NCBI RefSeq assembly: GCF_024171645.1
Contig: NZ_JALKAC010000003.1
Location: 124,001 to 188,000, forward strand
Direction of reading: 5' to 3'
DNA length: 64,000 nt
Origin: Flavobacterium sp. HSC-32F16
GTDB lineage: Bacteria > Bacteroidota > Bacteroidia > Flavobacteriales > Flavobacteriaceae
This document shows, piece by piece, positions 24,809 through 33,888 of the stretch; position 1 is the first letter of the stretch; the number at the start of each line of letters is the position of its first letter. The notes under the pieces are model-generated. The model searched no databases and was not told the DNA's origin. It saw nothing but the letters and a program-made list of their open reading frames with translations. A program made the translations under genes and the position numbers.

Positions 24809-26800
24809 ATGAATTTCCAAGTAACTTCAGATTATAGTCCAAAAGGAGATCAGCCTCAAGCCATACAAAAACTGGCGCAAGGTGTAGTCGACGGAGAAAA
24901 ATATCAAACTTTATTAGGAGTTACGGGATCTGGTAAAACCTTTACTGTGGCAAATGTTATTCAGGAAGTACAGCGGCCTACCATAGTTTTGGCACATAAC
25001 AAAACTTTGGCGGCGCAATTATATTCCGAGTTTAAACAGTTTTTTCCAAATAATGCCGTTGAATATTTCGTTTCTTACTACGATTATTATCAGCCTGAAG
25101 CTTTTATGCCTGTAACAGGGGTTTTTATTGAAAAAGATTTATCTATCAATGAAGAGCTCGAAAAGATGCGTTTAAGCACTACTTCTTCCCTTCTTTCGGG
25201 TCGTCGTGATGTTTTGGTTGTGGCATCAGTTTCTTGTTTATATGGTATTGGAAACCCAGTTGAATTTAAAAAGAATGTTATTGAGATAAGCAGGGATCAG
25301 GTCATTTCGAGAACCAAATTACTTCATAGTCTTGTACAGAGTTTATATGCCAGAACAGAAGCTGATTTTAATCCGGGAACGTTCAGGATTAAAGGTGACA
25401 CGGTTGAAGTGTATCCAAGTTATGCCGATGATGCTTACAGAATTCACTTTTTTGGAGATGAAATTGAAGAAATAGAAGCCTTTGATGCAAAAACTTCACA
25501 AGTCATTGAAAAGTTTAAAAGACTTACGATTTACCCTGCCAATATGTTCGTGACTTCTCCCGAAGTTCTGCAAGGCGCTATTTGGGAAATTCAGCAGGAT
25601 TTGGTAAAACAAGTAGATTATTTTAAAGAAACAGGAAAACATTTAGAAGCCAAACGTCTGGAAGAAAGAACCAATTTTGATCTAGAAATGATTCGCGAAT
25701 TAGGTTACTGTTCCGGAATTGAGAATTATTCTCGTTATCTTGACGGAAGACAGGCCGGAACACGACCTTTCTGTCTTCTGGATTATTTTCCAAGCGATTT
25801 TTTAATGGTTGTAGATGAAAGCCACGTTACCGTTTCTCAGGTTCACGCTATGTACGGAGGCGATCGCAGCCGTAAAGAAAACCTGGTTGAATATGGTTTT
25901 AGATTACCTGCCGCAATGGATAACCGACCTTTGAAGTTTGAAGAATTTGAAGCGCTGCAAAATCAGGTAATTTACGTTTCGGCAACTCCTGCAGATTATG
26001 AATTGCAGAAATCAGATGGTATTTATGTAGAACAGATTATTCGTCCAACCGGATTATTAGATCCTGTTATTGAGGTACGTCCAAGTTTAAATCAGATTGA
26101 TGATTTGATCGAAGAAATTCAGGTTCGCTGCGAATTAGACGAAAGAGTTTTAGTAACTACTTTGACCAAAAGAATGGCAGAAGAATTAGCTAAATATTTA
26201 ACAAAAGTAAGCATCCGCTGTCGTTACATTCATTCTGAAGTTGATACTTTGGAACGTATCGAAATTATGCAGGATTTACGAAAAGGTATTTTTGATGTTT
26301 TAATTGGAGTTAACTTACTTCGTGAAGGTCTAGATTTGCCCGAAGTTTCTCTAGTTGCTATTTTAGATGCTGATAAAGAAGGATTTTTAAGAAATCACCG
26401 TTCTTTAACCCAAACTATTGGGCGTGCGGCAAGAAATTTAAATGGTAAAGCTATTATGTATGCCGATAAAATTACGGCAAGTATGCAGAGAACAATTGAC
26501 GAAACCAATTATCGCAGAACAAAACAGATTAATTACAACGTTGAAAACAATATCACTCCTCAGGCCTTAAATAAAAAAATAGACAGTGCTTTTACAAAAA
26601 ATCCTTTGGTAGAATACGAATTAGGCCATACTTTACAAGCTGCCGCAGAACCGGAAACGGCTTATTTATCAAAAACTGAACTGGAAAAACTGATTCGGGA
26701 AAAACGAAAATCTATGGAAAAAGCAGCAAAAGAACTGGACTTTATGCAGGCAGCCAAACTTCGTGATGATATTAAAAAACTCCAGGAACAATTGGCTTAA
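24809..26800 (+). CDS. uvrB: UvrABC system protein B
   Basis: A 663-residue excision-repair helicase. It has Walker A GVTGSGKTFT (about 39-48), the beta-hairpin region with YYDYYQPEAF (used for damage checking), DESH helicase motif (MVVDESHVTVSQ), VSATPADYE, LREGLDLPEV, QTIGRAARN and a C-terminal UVR domain (about 625-660, LEKLIREKRKSMEKAAKELDF, split as LEKLIREKRKSM and AAKELDFMQAAKLRD) that binds UvrC. UvrB is loaded on lesions by UvrA and opens the strands. Length is normal and no key motif is missing. uvrA is not in the window. Confidence 0.98.
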   Translation: MNFQVTSDYSPKGDQPQAIQKLAQGVVDGEKYQTLLGVTGSGKTFTVANVIQEVQRPTIVLAHNKTLAAQLYSEFKQFFPNNAVEYFVSYYDYYQPEAFMPVTGVFIEKDLSINEELEKMRLSTTSSLLSGRRDVLVVASVSCLYGIGNPVEFKKNVIEISRDQVISRTKLLHSLVQSLYARTEADFNPGTFRIKGDTVEVYPSYADDAYRIHFFGDEIEEIEAFDAKTSQVIEKFKRLTIYPANMFVTSPEVLQGAIWEIQQDLVKQVDYFKETGKHLEAKRLEERTNFDLEMIRELGYCSGIENYSRYLDGRQAGTRPFCLLDYFPSDFLMVVDESHVTVSQVHAMYGGDRSRKENLVEYGFRLPAAMDNRPLKFEEFEALQNQVIYVSATPADYELQKSDGIYVEQIIRPTGLLDPVIEVRPSLNQIDDLIEEIQVRCELDERVLVTTLTKRMAEELAKYLTKVSIRCRYIHSEVDTLERIEIMQDLRKGIFDVLIGVNLLREGLDLPEVSLVAILDADKEGFLRNHRSLTQTIGRAARNLNGKAIMYADKITASMQRTIDETNYRRTKQINYNVENNITPQALNKKIDSAFTKNPLVEYELGHTLQAAAEPETAYLSKTELEKLIREKRKSMEKAAKELDFMQAAKLRDDIKKLQEQLA

Positions 26801-26913
26801 GCATCTAGTTTTAAAAAAGTTAAAAACAGCAAATAAGAAATTCATTTTTTAAAAATTATCTAATCGAGTCTTTTCAAAATTTATTAGATTTATGAAAATT
26901 TTTAAATTCTGAA

Positions 26914-28143
26914 ATGAAATATCATTTACTCTTTTTTCTGTTTTTAATTTTTAACTGTTTTTCAACAGCGCAATCCGGCAAAGATGATTTTTGGAATGAA
27001 GAGTTAGAAAATTCATCTGAAATTATAAAACCTAATACCCTTTCTACTCATCCTTTTGGAATTTATATCTCAAGGTTAAATCACAATTTCAACGTTCGGA
27101 ATACTGATAAATATTCCTTTTCGTTTGAAATTTCAAGCGGTAATGTTGTACTTCCTTACGTAAAATCATACGAATTAACAGATCCTAATGATCGTGAAAT
27201 ATCTAAAAACCAGCCTTGGCATACTCGTGAATTTTCATTTGATTTAAATAAAGTTCCATCAAAAATAAAAGAATTTGAGGCGGATGGCGTTATTAGATCG
27301 TATCGATTTAACTTTACATTACCCCTTACGGTTAATCATGAACTGAATTTCAGCCTGCGTGCCAATTCACTGGATCGCGGTAAATATCCTTATTCTATTT
27401 TTACTTCTGATGAATCGATTGAATGGTTTCATCGCAATATTGCCGGTGGAAAAGATCCCTTTTCAAGGTATCATTATGGTATAAACAAAGCCGGAATATC
27501 TTATAAAGATGAAAACGGAAAAGTTCTAAAAATGGACAACAATAATTTCACAATACCGGGAGCCGATATAAATTACACCTATTACCCTAAGTTAGAAATG
27601 AATGAAAAACACCATATATATCTAAATTTTGGAGCGCAGTTAGGGATTAATACTTCTAAATATAATCCTGCTGCTGATTTGGGAGTTTCTTCTTCCATCT
27701 TAAAAAAAATGATAATCAAGAATAAAAACATTCTAAGTTTTGGCTTAAGTGCCGGAGTTTTACGTCAGCATATTTTTGAATATGGAGACGGCGTAAACCT
27801 CAGCAATCAGGATTTTTTATGCAGTTTTGAAGGTTTGATTAATTACAAAGTAAAACTGAGAAACAGTAATCATATTTCTTATGGAATCAATTATAATTTC
27901 CAAAATTCTTATAATAAGAAAAGCGACATGGATTATATTGTTTTAACCGGTGAAAGAATAAATACGCATTGGCAGAAAACAATATCGCATTTATATGAAG
28001 ATTTAGAAGGATGGAGTGCAATTTGTACTTATTCTACGAAGCGATTTTCTTATTTTGTGTATCTTCGGGAAGATTTAAATTTAGATAATGCGCCTGATTT
28101 ACAAACAGGTATTGGAGTAAAAATGTCAATTAAAAAGAGTTAG
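26914..28143 (+). CDS. Outer-membrane beta-barrel-like protein of unknown function
   Basis: A 409-residue secreted protein with a signal peptide (to about 20, FSTAQS). The rest has many alternating hydrophobic strands with aromatic ends (FGIYISRLNHNFNV, SYRFNFTLPLTVNHELNFSL, IYLNFGAQLGINT, ILSFGLSAGVLRQH, FSYFVYLREDL) and a terminal GVKMSIKKS, all consistent with an outer-membrane barrel of perhaps 14-16 strands. The start resembles DUF3187-type proteins, but I am not sure. It is separated from uvrB by 113 bases and from the epimerase by 44. A role in lipid or small-molecule transport is possible; not supported by motifs. Confidence 0.6.
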   Translation: MKYHLLFFLFLIFNCFSTAQSGKDDFWNEELENSSEIIKPNTLSTHPFGIYISRLNHNFNVRNTDKYSFSFEISSGNVVLPYVKSYELTDPNDREISKNQPWHTREFSFDLNKVPSKIKEFEADGVIRSYRFNFTLPLTVNHELNFSLRANSLDRGKYPYSIFTSDESIEWFHRNIAGGKDPFSRYHYGINKAGISYKDENGKVLKMDNNNFTIPGADINYTYYPKLEMNEKHHIYLNFGAQLGINTSKYNPAADLGVSSSILKKMIIKNKNILSFGLSAGVLRQHIFEYGDGVNLSNQDFLCSFEGLINYKVKLRNSNHISYGINYNFQNSYNKKSDMDYIVLTGERINTHWQKTISHLYEDLEGWSAICTYSTKRFSYFVYLREDLNLDNAPDLQTGIGVKMSIKKS

Positions 28144-28187
28144 AATTCTATTTTTTTCGAACAAAACAAAAAACAAGCTTATTAACC

Positions 28188-29198
28188 ATGAAATTAATTT
28201 TAAGAGAATACAATCTCAAACTAAAACATACTTTCACCATTTCAAGAGAATCTATTGATTTTCAGCCTTCGTTAATTGTTGAACTTCAAAGTCAAGGTTT
28301 TTCTGGTTTTGGAGAAGCAACTTCAAATCCGTATTACAATACAACAGTTCCTGTAATGATGCAGGATTTAGAGAAAATCCGCAACGTTATTGAAAGTACA
28401 GAAGATGAAACTCCTGAGGTATTTTGGGCAAAAATCCATCCGTATTTAAAAAACGATATGTTTGCTTTATGTGCATTAGATTTGGCTTATAATGATTTAT
28501 ATGCACGAAGAAAAGGCAAAAAATTATACGAATTATGGAACTATACAACCGAGAGAAACCCAATGACGGATTATACTATTGGAATTGCTTCTATAGAAAA
28601 AATGGTTTCTAAAATGCAGGAACTTCCGTGGCCTATTTATAAAATTAAATTAGGAACCAAAGAAGATATCGAAATTGTAAAAGAACTTCGTAAACATACT
28701 AATGCTGTTTTTAGAATTGATGCCAATTGCGGCTGGGGAGTTGAAGAAACTATAAATAATGCAGTAGAACTAAAAAAACTGGGCGTTGAGTTTCTGGAAC
28801 AACCTATGAAGGCAGACAATTGGGAAGGCCACAAAGAAGTTTTTAAGCATTCTGTACTTCCGGTAATTGCAGATGAAAGCTGTATTATAGAAGAAGATGT
28901 GAAAAAATGCTTCAATCATTTTCATGGTGTGAATGTGAAATTGGTAAAATGCGGCGGACTTACACCTGGAAAAAGAATGATCGAAGAAGCTAAAAAATTA
29001 GGTTTAAGAACCATGGTAGGATGCATGACCGAATCTACTGTTGGGATTTCTGCAATAGCTCATTTACTGCCTCAGCTGGATTATGTTGATATGGATGGCG
29101 CTCTTCTTTTAGCAGAAGATATTGCAACAGGCGTTACTATAAAAGACGGCGTTGTAAGTTATTCTGATTTAAACGGAACCGGAGTTACACTTCTATAA
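28188..29198 (+). CDS. L-Ala-D/L-Glu epimerase (dipeptide epimerase)
   Basis: A 336-residue enolase-superfamily enzyme, muconate lactonising enzyme subgroup. The catalytic Lys pair is seen as KIKLG (Lys152, Lys154), the metal ligands as DAN (Asp178), EQP (Glu204) and ADES (Asp229), and the opposite-side Lys in NVKLVKCGG (Lys251). This arrangement is typical of dipeptide epimerases such as YcjG/YkfB, which invert the Glu residue in L-Ala-D-Glu from murein peptides so it can be cleaved to amino acids. The alpha-oxoamine-synthase-like gene follows 2 bases after the stop, an operon. Confidence 0.88.
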   Translation: MKLILREYNLKLKHTFTISRESIDFQPSLIVELQSQGFSGFGEATSNPYYNTTVPVMMQDLEKIRNVIESTEDETPEVFWAKIHPYLKNDMFALCALDLAYNDLYARRKGKKLYELWNYTTERNPMTDYTIGIASIEKMVSKMQELPWPIYKIKLGTKEDIEIVKELRKHTNAVFRIDANCGWGVEETINNAVELKKLGVEFLEQPMKADNWEGHKEVFKHSVLPVIADESCIIEEDVKKCFNHFHGVNVKLVKCGGLTPGKRMIEEAKKLGLRTMVGCMTESTVGISAIAHLLPQLDYVDMDGALLLAEDIATGVTIKDGVVSYSDLNGTGVTLL

Positions 29199-29200
29199 AA

Positions 29201-30235
29201 ATGAAAGTCGAAAAATTTCCCGATAGAATTATTGAAATTGGGCAGGAACAGCATTTGTATTTTGGCGGCACTGCGTATTTAGGACTGCCAACAAATACCA
29301 CATTTCAAAATTTGGTTATACAGAATATTTTAAAATGGGGAACCACTTATGGCAGTTCTAGAACTGCCAATATTCAATTAACCGCTTACGATTCGGGCGA
29401 AAGTTTTTTAGCCTCTCATATTGGTTCAGAAAGTACTGTCACGGTTTCGTCCGGAATGCTGGCTGGAAAACTGGTTTTAGAAAAATTGAAAAAACAAACC
29501 GATTGTTTTTATCATTTAAATGAAATTCATTCGGCTATCCAGATTGAAAATAGTCTTTCTGTATTTGTGAATGAAAAATTAAATGATCGCTTGTTAGATT
29601 CAAAACCTGAAAAAATAACGATTTTGACTGATGGCGTTCCTTCATTTCAAACCAAAGCTGTCGATTTATCTTTCTTAAAAGAAATTCCAAATCATAAAGA
29701 AATTACATTGGTTATTGACGAATCTCATTCGTTTGGAATTATTGGCCAAAATGGTTCCGGACTTTACTCTTCAATTCAATATCCAATTAAAAGAAAAATA
29801 ATGGTTTCTTCTTTAGGGAAAGCTTTTGGATTAACAGGCGGCGTAATTGCATCTGATCACGAATTTATCAAAGAAATAAAAGAAATCGAAACTTTTACAA
29901 GTGCTGCCGGTATGAATCCTGCCTTTGTACAAACGCTTTCTGACGCCACTGAAATTTATAAAACCCAGAATCAAAAATTAAAGGAAAATCTAAATTATAT
30001 CGATTCGATTTTGATCAAAAGCAGCAATGTCAAATTTGATAAGAACTATCCTTTAATTTATCTGTTATCAAATGAATTGGTAGAAAAATTAAAGCAAGAA
30101 AGAATCATTATTGCAAGTTTCAAATATACTAAAGATGCCGAACCTTTAAATCGAATTGTAATTACAGCTAATCATTTAAAAGAAGATTTAGATAATTTGG
30201 TTACAACTTTAAATGATTTCAATTCTAGATTTTAA
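29201..30235 (+). CDS. PLP-dependent alpha-oxoamine synthase-like aminotransferase
   Basis: A 344-residue fold-type I PLP enzyme resembling BioF/Kbl. Key places: HSAIQIE (substrate region), LVIDESHSFGIIG (Asp of the cofactor ring and His), and the Schiff-base lysine in SSLGKAFGLTGGVIAS. It is about 45 residues shorter than standard BioF; the missing part is the N-terminal arm. BioF itself condenses pimeloyl-thioester with alanine; here no other biotin gene is near. Instead it overlaps closely with the Ala-Glu epimerase (2-base gap), hinting at a role with alanine or glutamate released from cell-wall peptides. The true acyl and amino substrates are unknown. Confidence 0.75.
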   Translation: MKVEKFPDRIIEIGQEQHLYFGGTAYLGLPTNTTFQNLVIQNILKWGTTYGSSRTANIQLTAYDSGESFLASHIGSESTVTVSSGMLAGKLVLEKLKKQTDCFYHLNEIHSAIQIENSLSVFVNEKLNDRLLDSKPEKITILTDGVPSFQTKAVDLSFLKEIPNHKEITLVIDESHSFGIIGQNGSGLYSSIQYPIKRKIMVSSLGKAFGLTGGVIASDHEFIKEIKEIETFTSAAGMNPAFVQTLSDATEIYKTQNQKLKENLNYIDSILIKSSNVKFDKNYPLIYLLSNELVEKLKQERIIIASFKYTKDAEPLNRIVITANHLKEDLDNLVTTLNDFNSRF

Positions 30236-30332
30236 TCATTTTAAAAACTACCTTTGTAAAAATAAATGAGGAGTTGTAGTTTCAGATTGGAAAACCTGGA
30301 ACTTGAAACAGAAAAAACCTGAAACAAAAATT

Positions 30333-30791
30333 ATGACAAATAACGATATACTTAAAAAACTTCGCGTGGCTTTGATGCTCCGTGATGACCAAATAGTTGA
30401 AATTTTAGAATTAGTAGATTTTAGAATTTCAAAATCAGAATTGGGTGCTTTTTTTAGAGCCGAAGATCATCCCAATTATACGGAATGCGGCGATCAGGTT
30501 TTACGTAATTTCTTAAACGGATTGGTGATTCATTTAAGAGGAACGAAAGAAAACCCTAAAAACCCTACAGATGTTTTAGCTAAACATAAAGCTGAAATTC
30601 CGAAGAAGGAAACTTCTAAAGATAGACCAGAGTTTAAAGCTGCACCAAAAGATTCAGAAAAATATAGAGGCGATCAAAATCGATCAAAATCAAGTTCATC
30701 AGCTGGAAAACCTAAAAAGAAAACATTCCCGAAAGGAAATGGAAAACCAGATGTTGTAGAAAAAGTAGTTTTTAAAAACGGAAAAAAATAA
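30333..30791 (+). CDS. DUF1456 (YehS-family) protein
   Basis: A 152-residue protein starting at the ATG at 30333 (MTNNDILKKLRVALM); an in-frame TTG at 30303 is unlikely. Two DUF1456 repeats are seen, first ILKKLRVALMLRDDQIVEIL and second SELGAFFRAEDHPNYTECGDQVLRNFLNGL (shown as AFFRAEDHPNYTECGDQV), the YehS hallmark. After residue about 90 it is a lysine/serine-rich, probably disordered tail ending KVVFKNGKK. The family is helical and its function unknown, possibly DNA- or RNA-related through the basic tail. It is followed by nested repeats and is convergent with the LytTR gene. Confidence 0.85.
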   Translation: MTNNDILKKLRVALMLRDDQIVEILELVDFRISKSELGAFFRAEDHPNYTECGDQVLRNFLNGLVIHLRGTKENPKNPTDVLAKHKAEIPKKETSKDRPEFKAAPKDSEKYRGDQNRSKSSSSAGKPKKKTFPKGNGKPDVVEKVVFKNGKK

Positions 30792-30795
30792 GAAA

Positions 30796-31117
30796 TAATT
30801 TAACCGCAAAGAGCGCAAGTTTTTTTTCTTAGCTGTACGCTCAAAAACGCAAAGTTCGCAAAGCTAAATTGATAAAGCTTTGCGAACTTTGCTTTTATAA
30901 AAAAATTTTAATTACGATTAATTTTAAAATATAGCCCGCGGTTTCAACCGTGGGAACGCCCAGAGATACATTGAGCGGTATAAATTGTGTCCTCGTGGTT
31001 GAAACCACGGGCTATGCTGAAATAAGATTTGTAAAATTTTAAGATTTAGCTTTGCGAAATTTGCGTTCGTAATGACAAAGAAAAGTAAATATCTTAGCGC
31101 TCCTTGCGGTTAAATTA
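30796..31117. repeat. Composite nested inverted repeat, copy A
   Basis: Fills the 323-base gap between the YehS-type gene and the convergent LytTR gene and enters the latter's stop by 3 bases. Three layers: outer arms TAATTTAACCGCAAAGAGCG (30796-30815) vs CTTAGCGCTCCTTGCGGTTA (31093-31112); middle 24-bp arms at 30846-30869 and 31044-31067 (one mismatch), with the left part forming its own 16-bp hairpin (30849-30864 / 30877-30892); inner core 30931-31015 of the CCCGTGG family. Built like the element at 33889-34279. Confidence 0.85.
30931..31015. repeat. CCCGTGG double-hairpin core, copy 1
   Basis: Each end is palindromic: the left ATAGCCCGCGGTTTCAACCG (30931-30950, closing TGGG) and the right CGTGGTTGAAACCACGGG (30994-31011). 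They also pair with one another. About 85 bp, one of five such cores in the window. Confidence 0.88.
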
Positions 31118-31822
31118 TATTTTATTCTCCTCTATTTTATCAAAAAAAGCATCTTTAAAAGTCGCTCCAATTGGCAGTTCTTTTCCATTAATAAAAACAG
31201 AAAAATTATCCGTTGATTCGATATGCTTTAAAGAAATAATATGTGATTTATGAATCTGAATAAAATTATTTTCAGGAAGAGATTCAATTACATTTTTCAA
31301 GGAAGAATGCGTAATAATCTGTTGTGTTGAAGTATGAATACAGACATAATTCTGGAGACTTTCAACATATAAAATATCGCTTAAAAAAATCTTTTGAAAT
31401 TTATTTTTTCCATCTGTTTTAATGAACAAAAAATCGGGTGTATTATTTTGGTTTGAAATTACCACTTTAGGCTCTGAATTCAGTTTTGAAACAGCCTGAT
31501 AGAAACGTTCAAACGAAATAGGTTTTAATAAATAATCAACTGCATTCAACTCAAAACCTTCTAAAGCAAAATCAGGATAGGCTGTGGTAAAAATGACTTT
31601 TATATTTTTCGAAATAATTCTGGAAAGCTGTAAACCTGTTAATTGTGGCATTTGAATATCTAGGAAAATCACATCAACAGATTGCGTATTCAGAAATTCC
31701 AACGCCTTTAATGAATCATTAAAAACACCGGCTTTCTCTAAGAAATTCACCTTGCCAATATAGTTTTCTAATATTCGGGTTGCAGGCGGTTCATCATCCA
31801 CAATAATGCATTTAAAAGCCAT
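31115..31822 (-). CDS. LytTR-family response regulator
   Basis: A 235-residue response regulator: receiver domain (1-118) with acidic pocket IIVDDEPPA (Asp9, Asp10), phosphorylation Asp55 (DVIFLDIQMPQLTG), Thr (FTTAYPDFALEGF) and Lys (YLLKPISFERF), then a LytTR DNA-binding domain (about 130-235, FIKTDGKNKFQKIFLSDILY shortened as FQKIFLSDILYVES, then SLKNVIESLP and FIQIHKSHIISL). LytTR domains bind short direct repeats in DNA. The gene starts 4 bases from the kinase stop and forms a two-component operon with it; target genes are unknown. Confidence 0.95.
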   Translation of the reverse strand: MAFKCIIVDDEPPATRILENYIGKVNFLEKAGVFNDSLKALEFLNTQSVDVIFLDIQMPQLTGLQLSRIISKNIKVIFTTAYPDFALEGFELNAVDYLLKPISFERFYQAVSKLNSEPKVVISNQNNTPDFLFIKTDGKNKFQKIFLSDILYVESLQNYVCIHTSTQQIITHSSLKNVIESLPENNFIQIHKSHIISLKHIESTDNFSVFINGKELPIGATFKDAFFDKIEENKI

Positions 31823-31826
31823 AGAT

Positions 31827-32867
31827 TTATTTTTTTAGTGGTATTTTCAAGTACGTTTTAAAGGTATTATTTTCTTCTGTTTTTTCAAGTGTAAATTGTT
31901 CTTTATACATATATTCAAGTCTTTTCGTCAGGTTTTCAAAACCAATTCCTGTTGAAGAATAATTTTCTCCATTTACATTATAATTGAAAGTTGAAATCTC
32001 TAGAAACTCCTCTTTTATTTTGATCGAAATAACTGCTTTTTCATTTTCATTGTTCAGTTTTCCATGTTTAAAAACATTCTCTACAAAGTGAATTAAAGCC
32101 GAAGAAAGTATTCTTTCAGTTGAATATTCTCCTTCAACAGAAAAATCCAAATACAGCTGATCTTCAAAACGTTTTTTCTGCAGATGAATGTAGTTCTGAA
32201 TAAACTGAATTTCTTTGGATAAAACCGCTTCATCTTTATCTGTTTCAGTAATAACATATCGAAGCAAATCTGAAAGTACCAAAATATCATCAGCCATTTC
32301 ATCTTCTTTTAAAACTAACTGACTGTAAAATGAGTTCAATGTATTAAATAAAAAATGCGGGCTAACCTGTGCTTTCAGAATTTGAAATTCGGCTTTTTTA
32401 TTCTCCAAAAGCAATTCCTGATTTTGATATTGTGTAGTTTGAAACTGCCAAAACAAAAAAGTCAATGCGCTTAAAATTACAGCCGGCAATCCGAAGAAAA
32501 AATTATCTTTTATATAATAGGTTATTTCTCTGGCTTCTTCATAGTAGTTGTGCATTCCAGTAATATTAAACATAATAACTTCTTCCAAAAAATAACGAAC
32601 AGCCGTAAAAAGTAATAATGAAATTGGAATTGTCAGAATATAAAAGAGTAATTTCTTTTTGTTTAAAAACCAATTGCAAAAGAAATAAAAATTGAGAATG
32701 TAGATAATAAAAACAGCCAGTAAATAAGCTGGAGTAATTCCTAAATAAATAGCTTTTAAGACTACTTTCACTTCTCTATTATTAAGCCCAATATCCCAGA
32801 AAACATAAGTTAGGAACAATAAAAAGAAAAAGACAATATGATAGTAAAAAGGAATTTTTGATTTCAT
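31827..32867 (-). CDS. LytS/YehU-type sensor histidine kinase
   Basis: A 346-residue inner-membrane kinase with four transmembrane segments (about 8-25, 45-68, 73-90, 122-140) and no large periplasmic domain. The His_kinase domain has the phospho-acceptor His171 in LKAQVSPHFLFNTLNSFYSQL (shown as AQVSPHFLFNTLNSF), and a degenerate HATPase lobe with LSSALIHFVENVFKHGK and GIGFENLTKRLEYMY. It probably senses a membrane or cell-wall signal and phosphorylates the LytTR partner immediately downstream (4-base gap). Its 5' end is divergent to the DUF5694 gene, which it might help regulate. Confidence 0.93.
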   Translation of the reverse strand: MKSKIPFYYHIVFFFLLFLTYVFWDIGLNNREVKVVLKAIYLGITPAYLLAVFIIYILNFYFFCNWFLNKKKLLFYILTIPISLLLFTAVRYFLEEVIMFNITGMHNYYEEAREITYYIKDNFFFGLPAVILSALTFLFWQFQTTQYQNQELLLENKKAEFQILKAQVSPHFLFNTLNSFYSQLVLKEDEMADDILVLSDLLRYVITETDKDEAVLSKEIQFIQNYIHLQKKRFEDQLYLDFSVEGEYSTERILSSALIHFVENVFKHGKLNNENEKAVISIKIKEEFLEISTFNYNVNGENYSSTGIGFENLTKRLEYMYKEQFTLEKTEENNTFKTYLKIPLKK

Positions 32868-33087
32868 AGTTTTTGATAATTAATCCAAAAATACAATTAA
32901 GCCTTAAATAGAAAATTATATTTATTTAAAAGATACTTTTTTAGGGATGAACTATCAAAAACATTACACGAAATTATTCCATAATGAATTTCCTGTGTTT
33001 ATAAAATGAAATCCTATGTTCATCAAAAACAAAAAATAGAGGTCAAAAGACAGCATACATTTGTCATGAATTTAAAAACAAACCGTC

Positions 33088-33885
33088 ATGCAAAAAATCA
33101 TTTTATTACTAGCAATTATTACATTAAACTTAACTTCTGCTCAAACTAAGAAAAAGCAGATTCTATTGGTTGGAACTTTTCATTATGCAAATCCAGGTCT
33201 TGATGTTGCTCAACTAAATAATTTCAACATCATGTCTGAAAAAAGCCAAAAGGAACTCGAAATAATGAGTGACAAAATCAAAAAATTTGGCCCAGATAAA
33301 ATATTTGTAGAATGGGAATTTAAAAAACAAGCCGACTTAGACAAGTTTTACAATAAAAATACTGACAGTCTTTTTAAAACTAACAAAAGCGAAATAACAC
33401 AACTGGCACTTCGTACGGCAAAGAAACTGAATCATAAAAAATTATACGGAATGAATCTTTATACTTCTTTTCCCTATGACAGTTTAATGATGGCAATGGA
33501 AAAAGCTAACCAGAAGGACTTATTGGAGAAGAATAAAGCGATAACTGAAAGTTTCGAAAAAAAACATAACGAAAAAATTAGAAAAAGTTCGTTACAAGAA
33601 ATGATGTTGTATTACAATACAAAACAATCCGAAAATGAAAATATTCAATGGTATTTGGAAGTAGCAAACAGAGCTGGAAATCCAGATGATTTTACAGGAC
33701 CGTCTTTAGTTTCAAATTGGTACAAGAGAAACTTATACATGTATTCTTTAATTCAGAAATTAACGGAAAGTACAGATAATAAAATAATGATTTTAGTCGG
33801 CGCCGGTCACGCTGCTCTGATTAGAGAATTTATAGAACATGACCCTACATTTGAACTTGTAGAATTATCTACTGTTTTGAAATAG
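33088..33885 (+). CDS. DUF5694 / TraB-like secreted protein
   Basis: A 265-residue protein with a signal peptide (to about 19, LNLTSAQ). It belongs to the DUF5694 group related to TraB/PrgY/TIKI: ILLVGTFHYANPGLDV near the start (the G-T-F-H motif), then IFVEWEF, ALRTAKKL and, near the C terminus, IMILVGAGHAALIREFI. TIKI-like folds place two His/Glu-rich ends close together at a putative metal site, so it may be a metallo-hydrolase; no activity has been shown for DUF5694. It is divergent from the LytS kinase (220-base spacer) and followed by composite nested repeats. Confidence 0.8.
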   Translation: MQKIILLLAIITLNLTSAQTKKKQILLVGTFHYANPGLDVAQLNNFNIMSEKSQKELEIMSDKIKKFGPDKIFVEWEFKKQADLDKFYNKNTDSLFKTNKSEITQLALRTAKKLNHKKLYGMNLYTSFPYDSLMMAMEKANQKDLLEKNKAITESFEKKHNEKIRKSSLQEMMLYYNTKQSENENIQWYLEVANRAGNPDDFTGPSLVSNWYKRNLYMYSLIQKLTESTDNKIMILVGAGHAALIREFIEHDPTFELVELSTVLK

Positions 33886-33888
33886 TAT

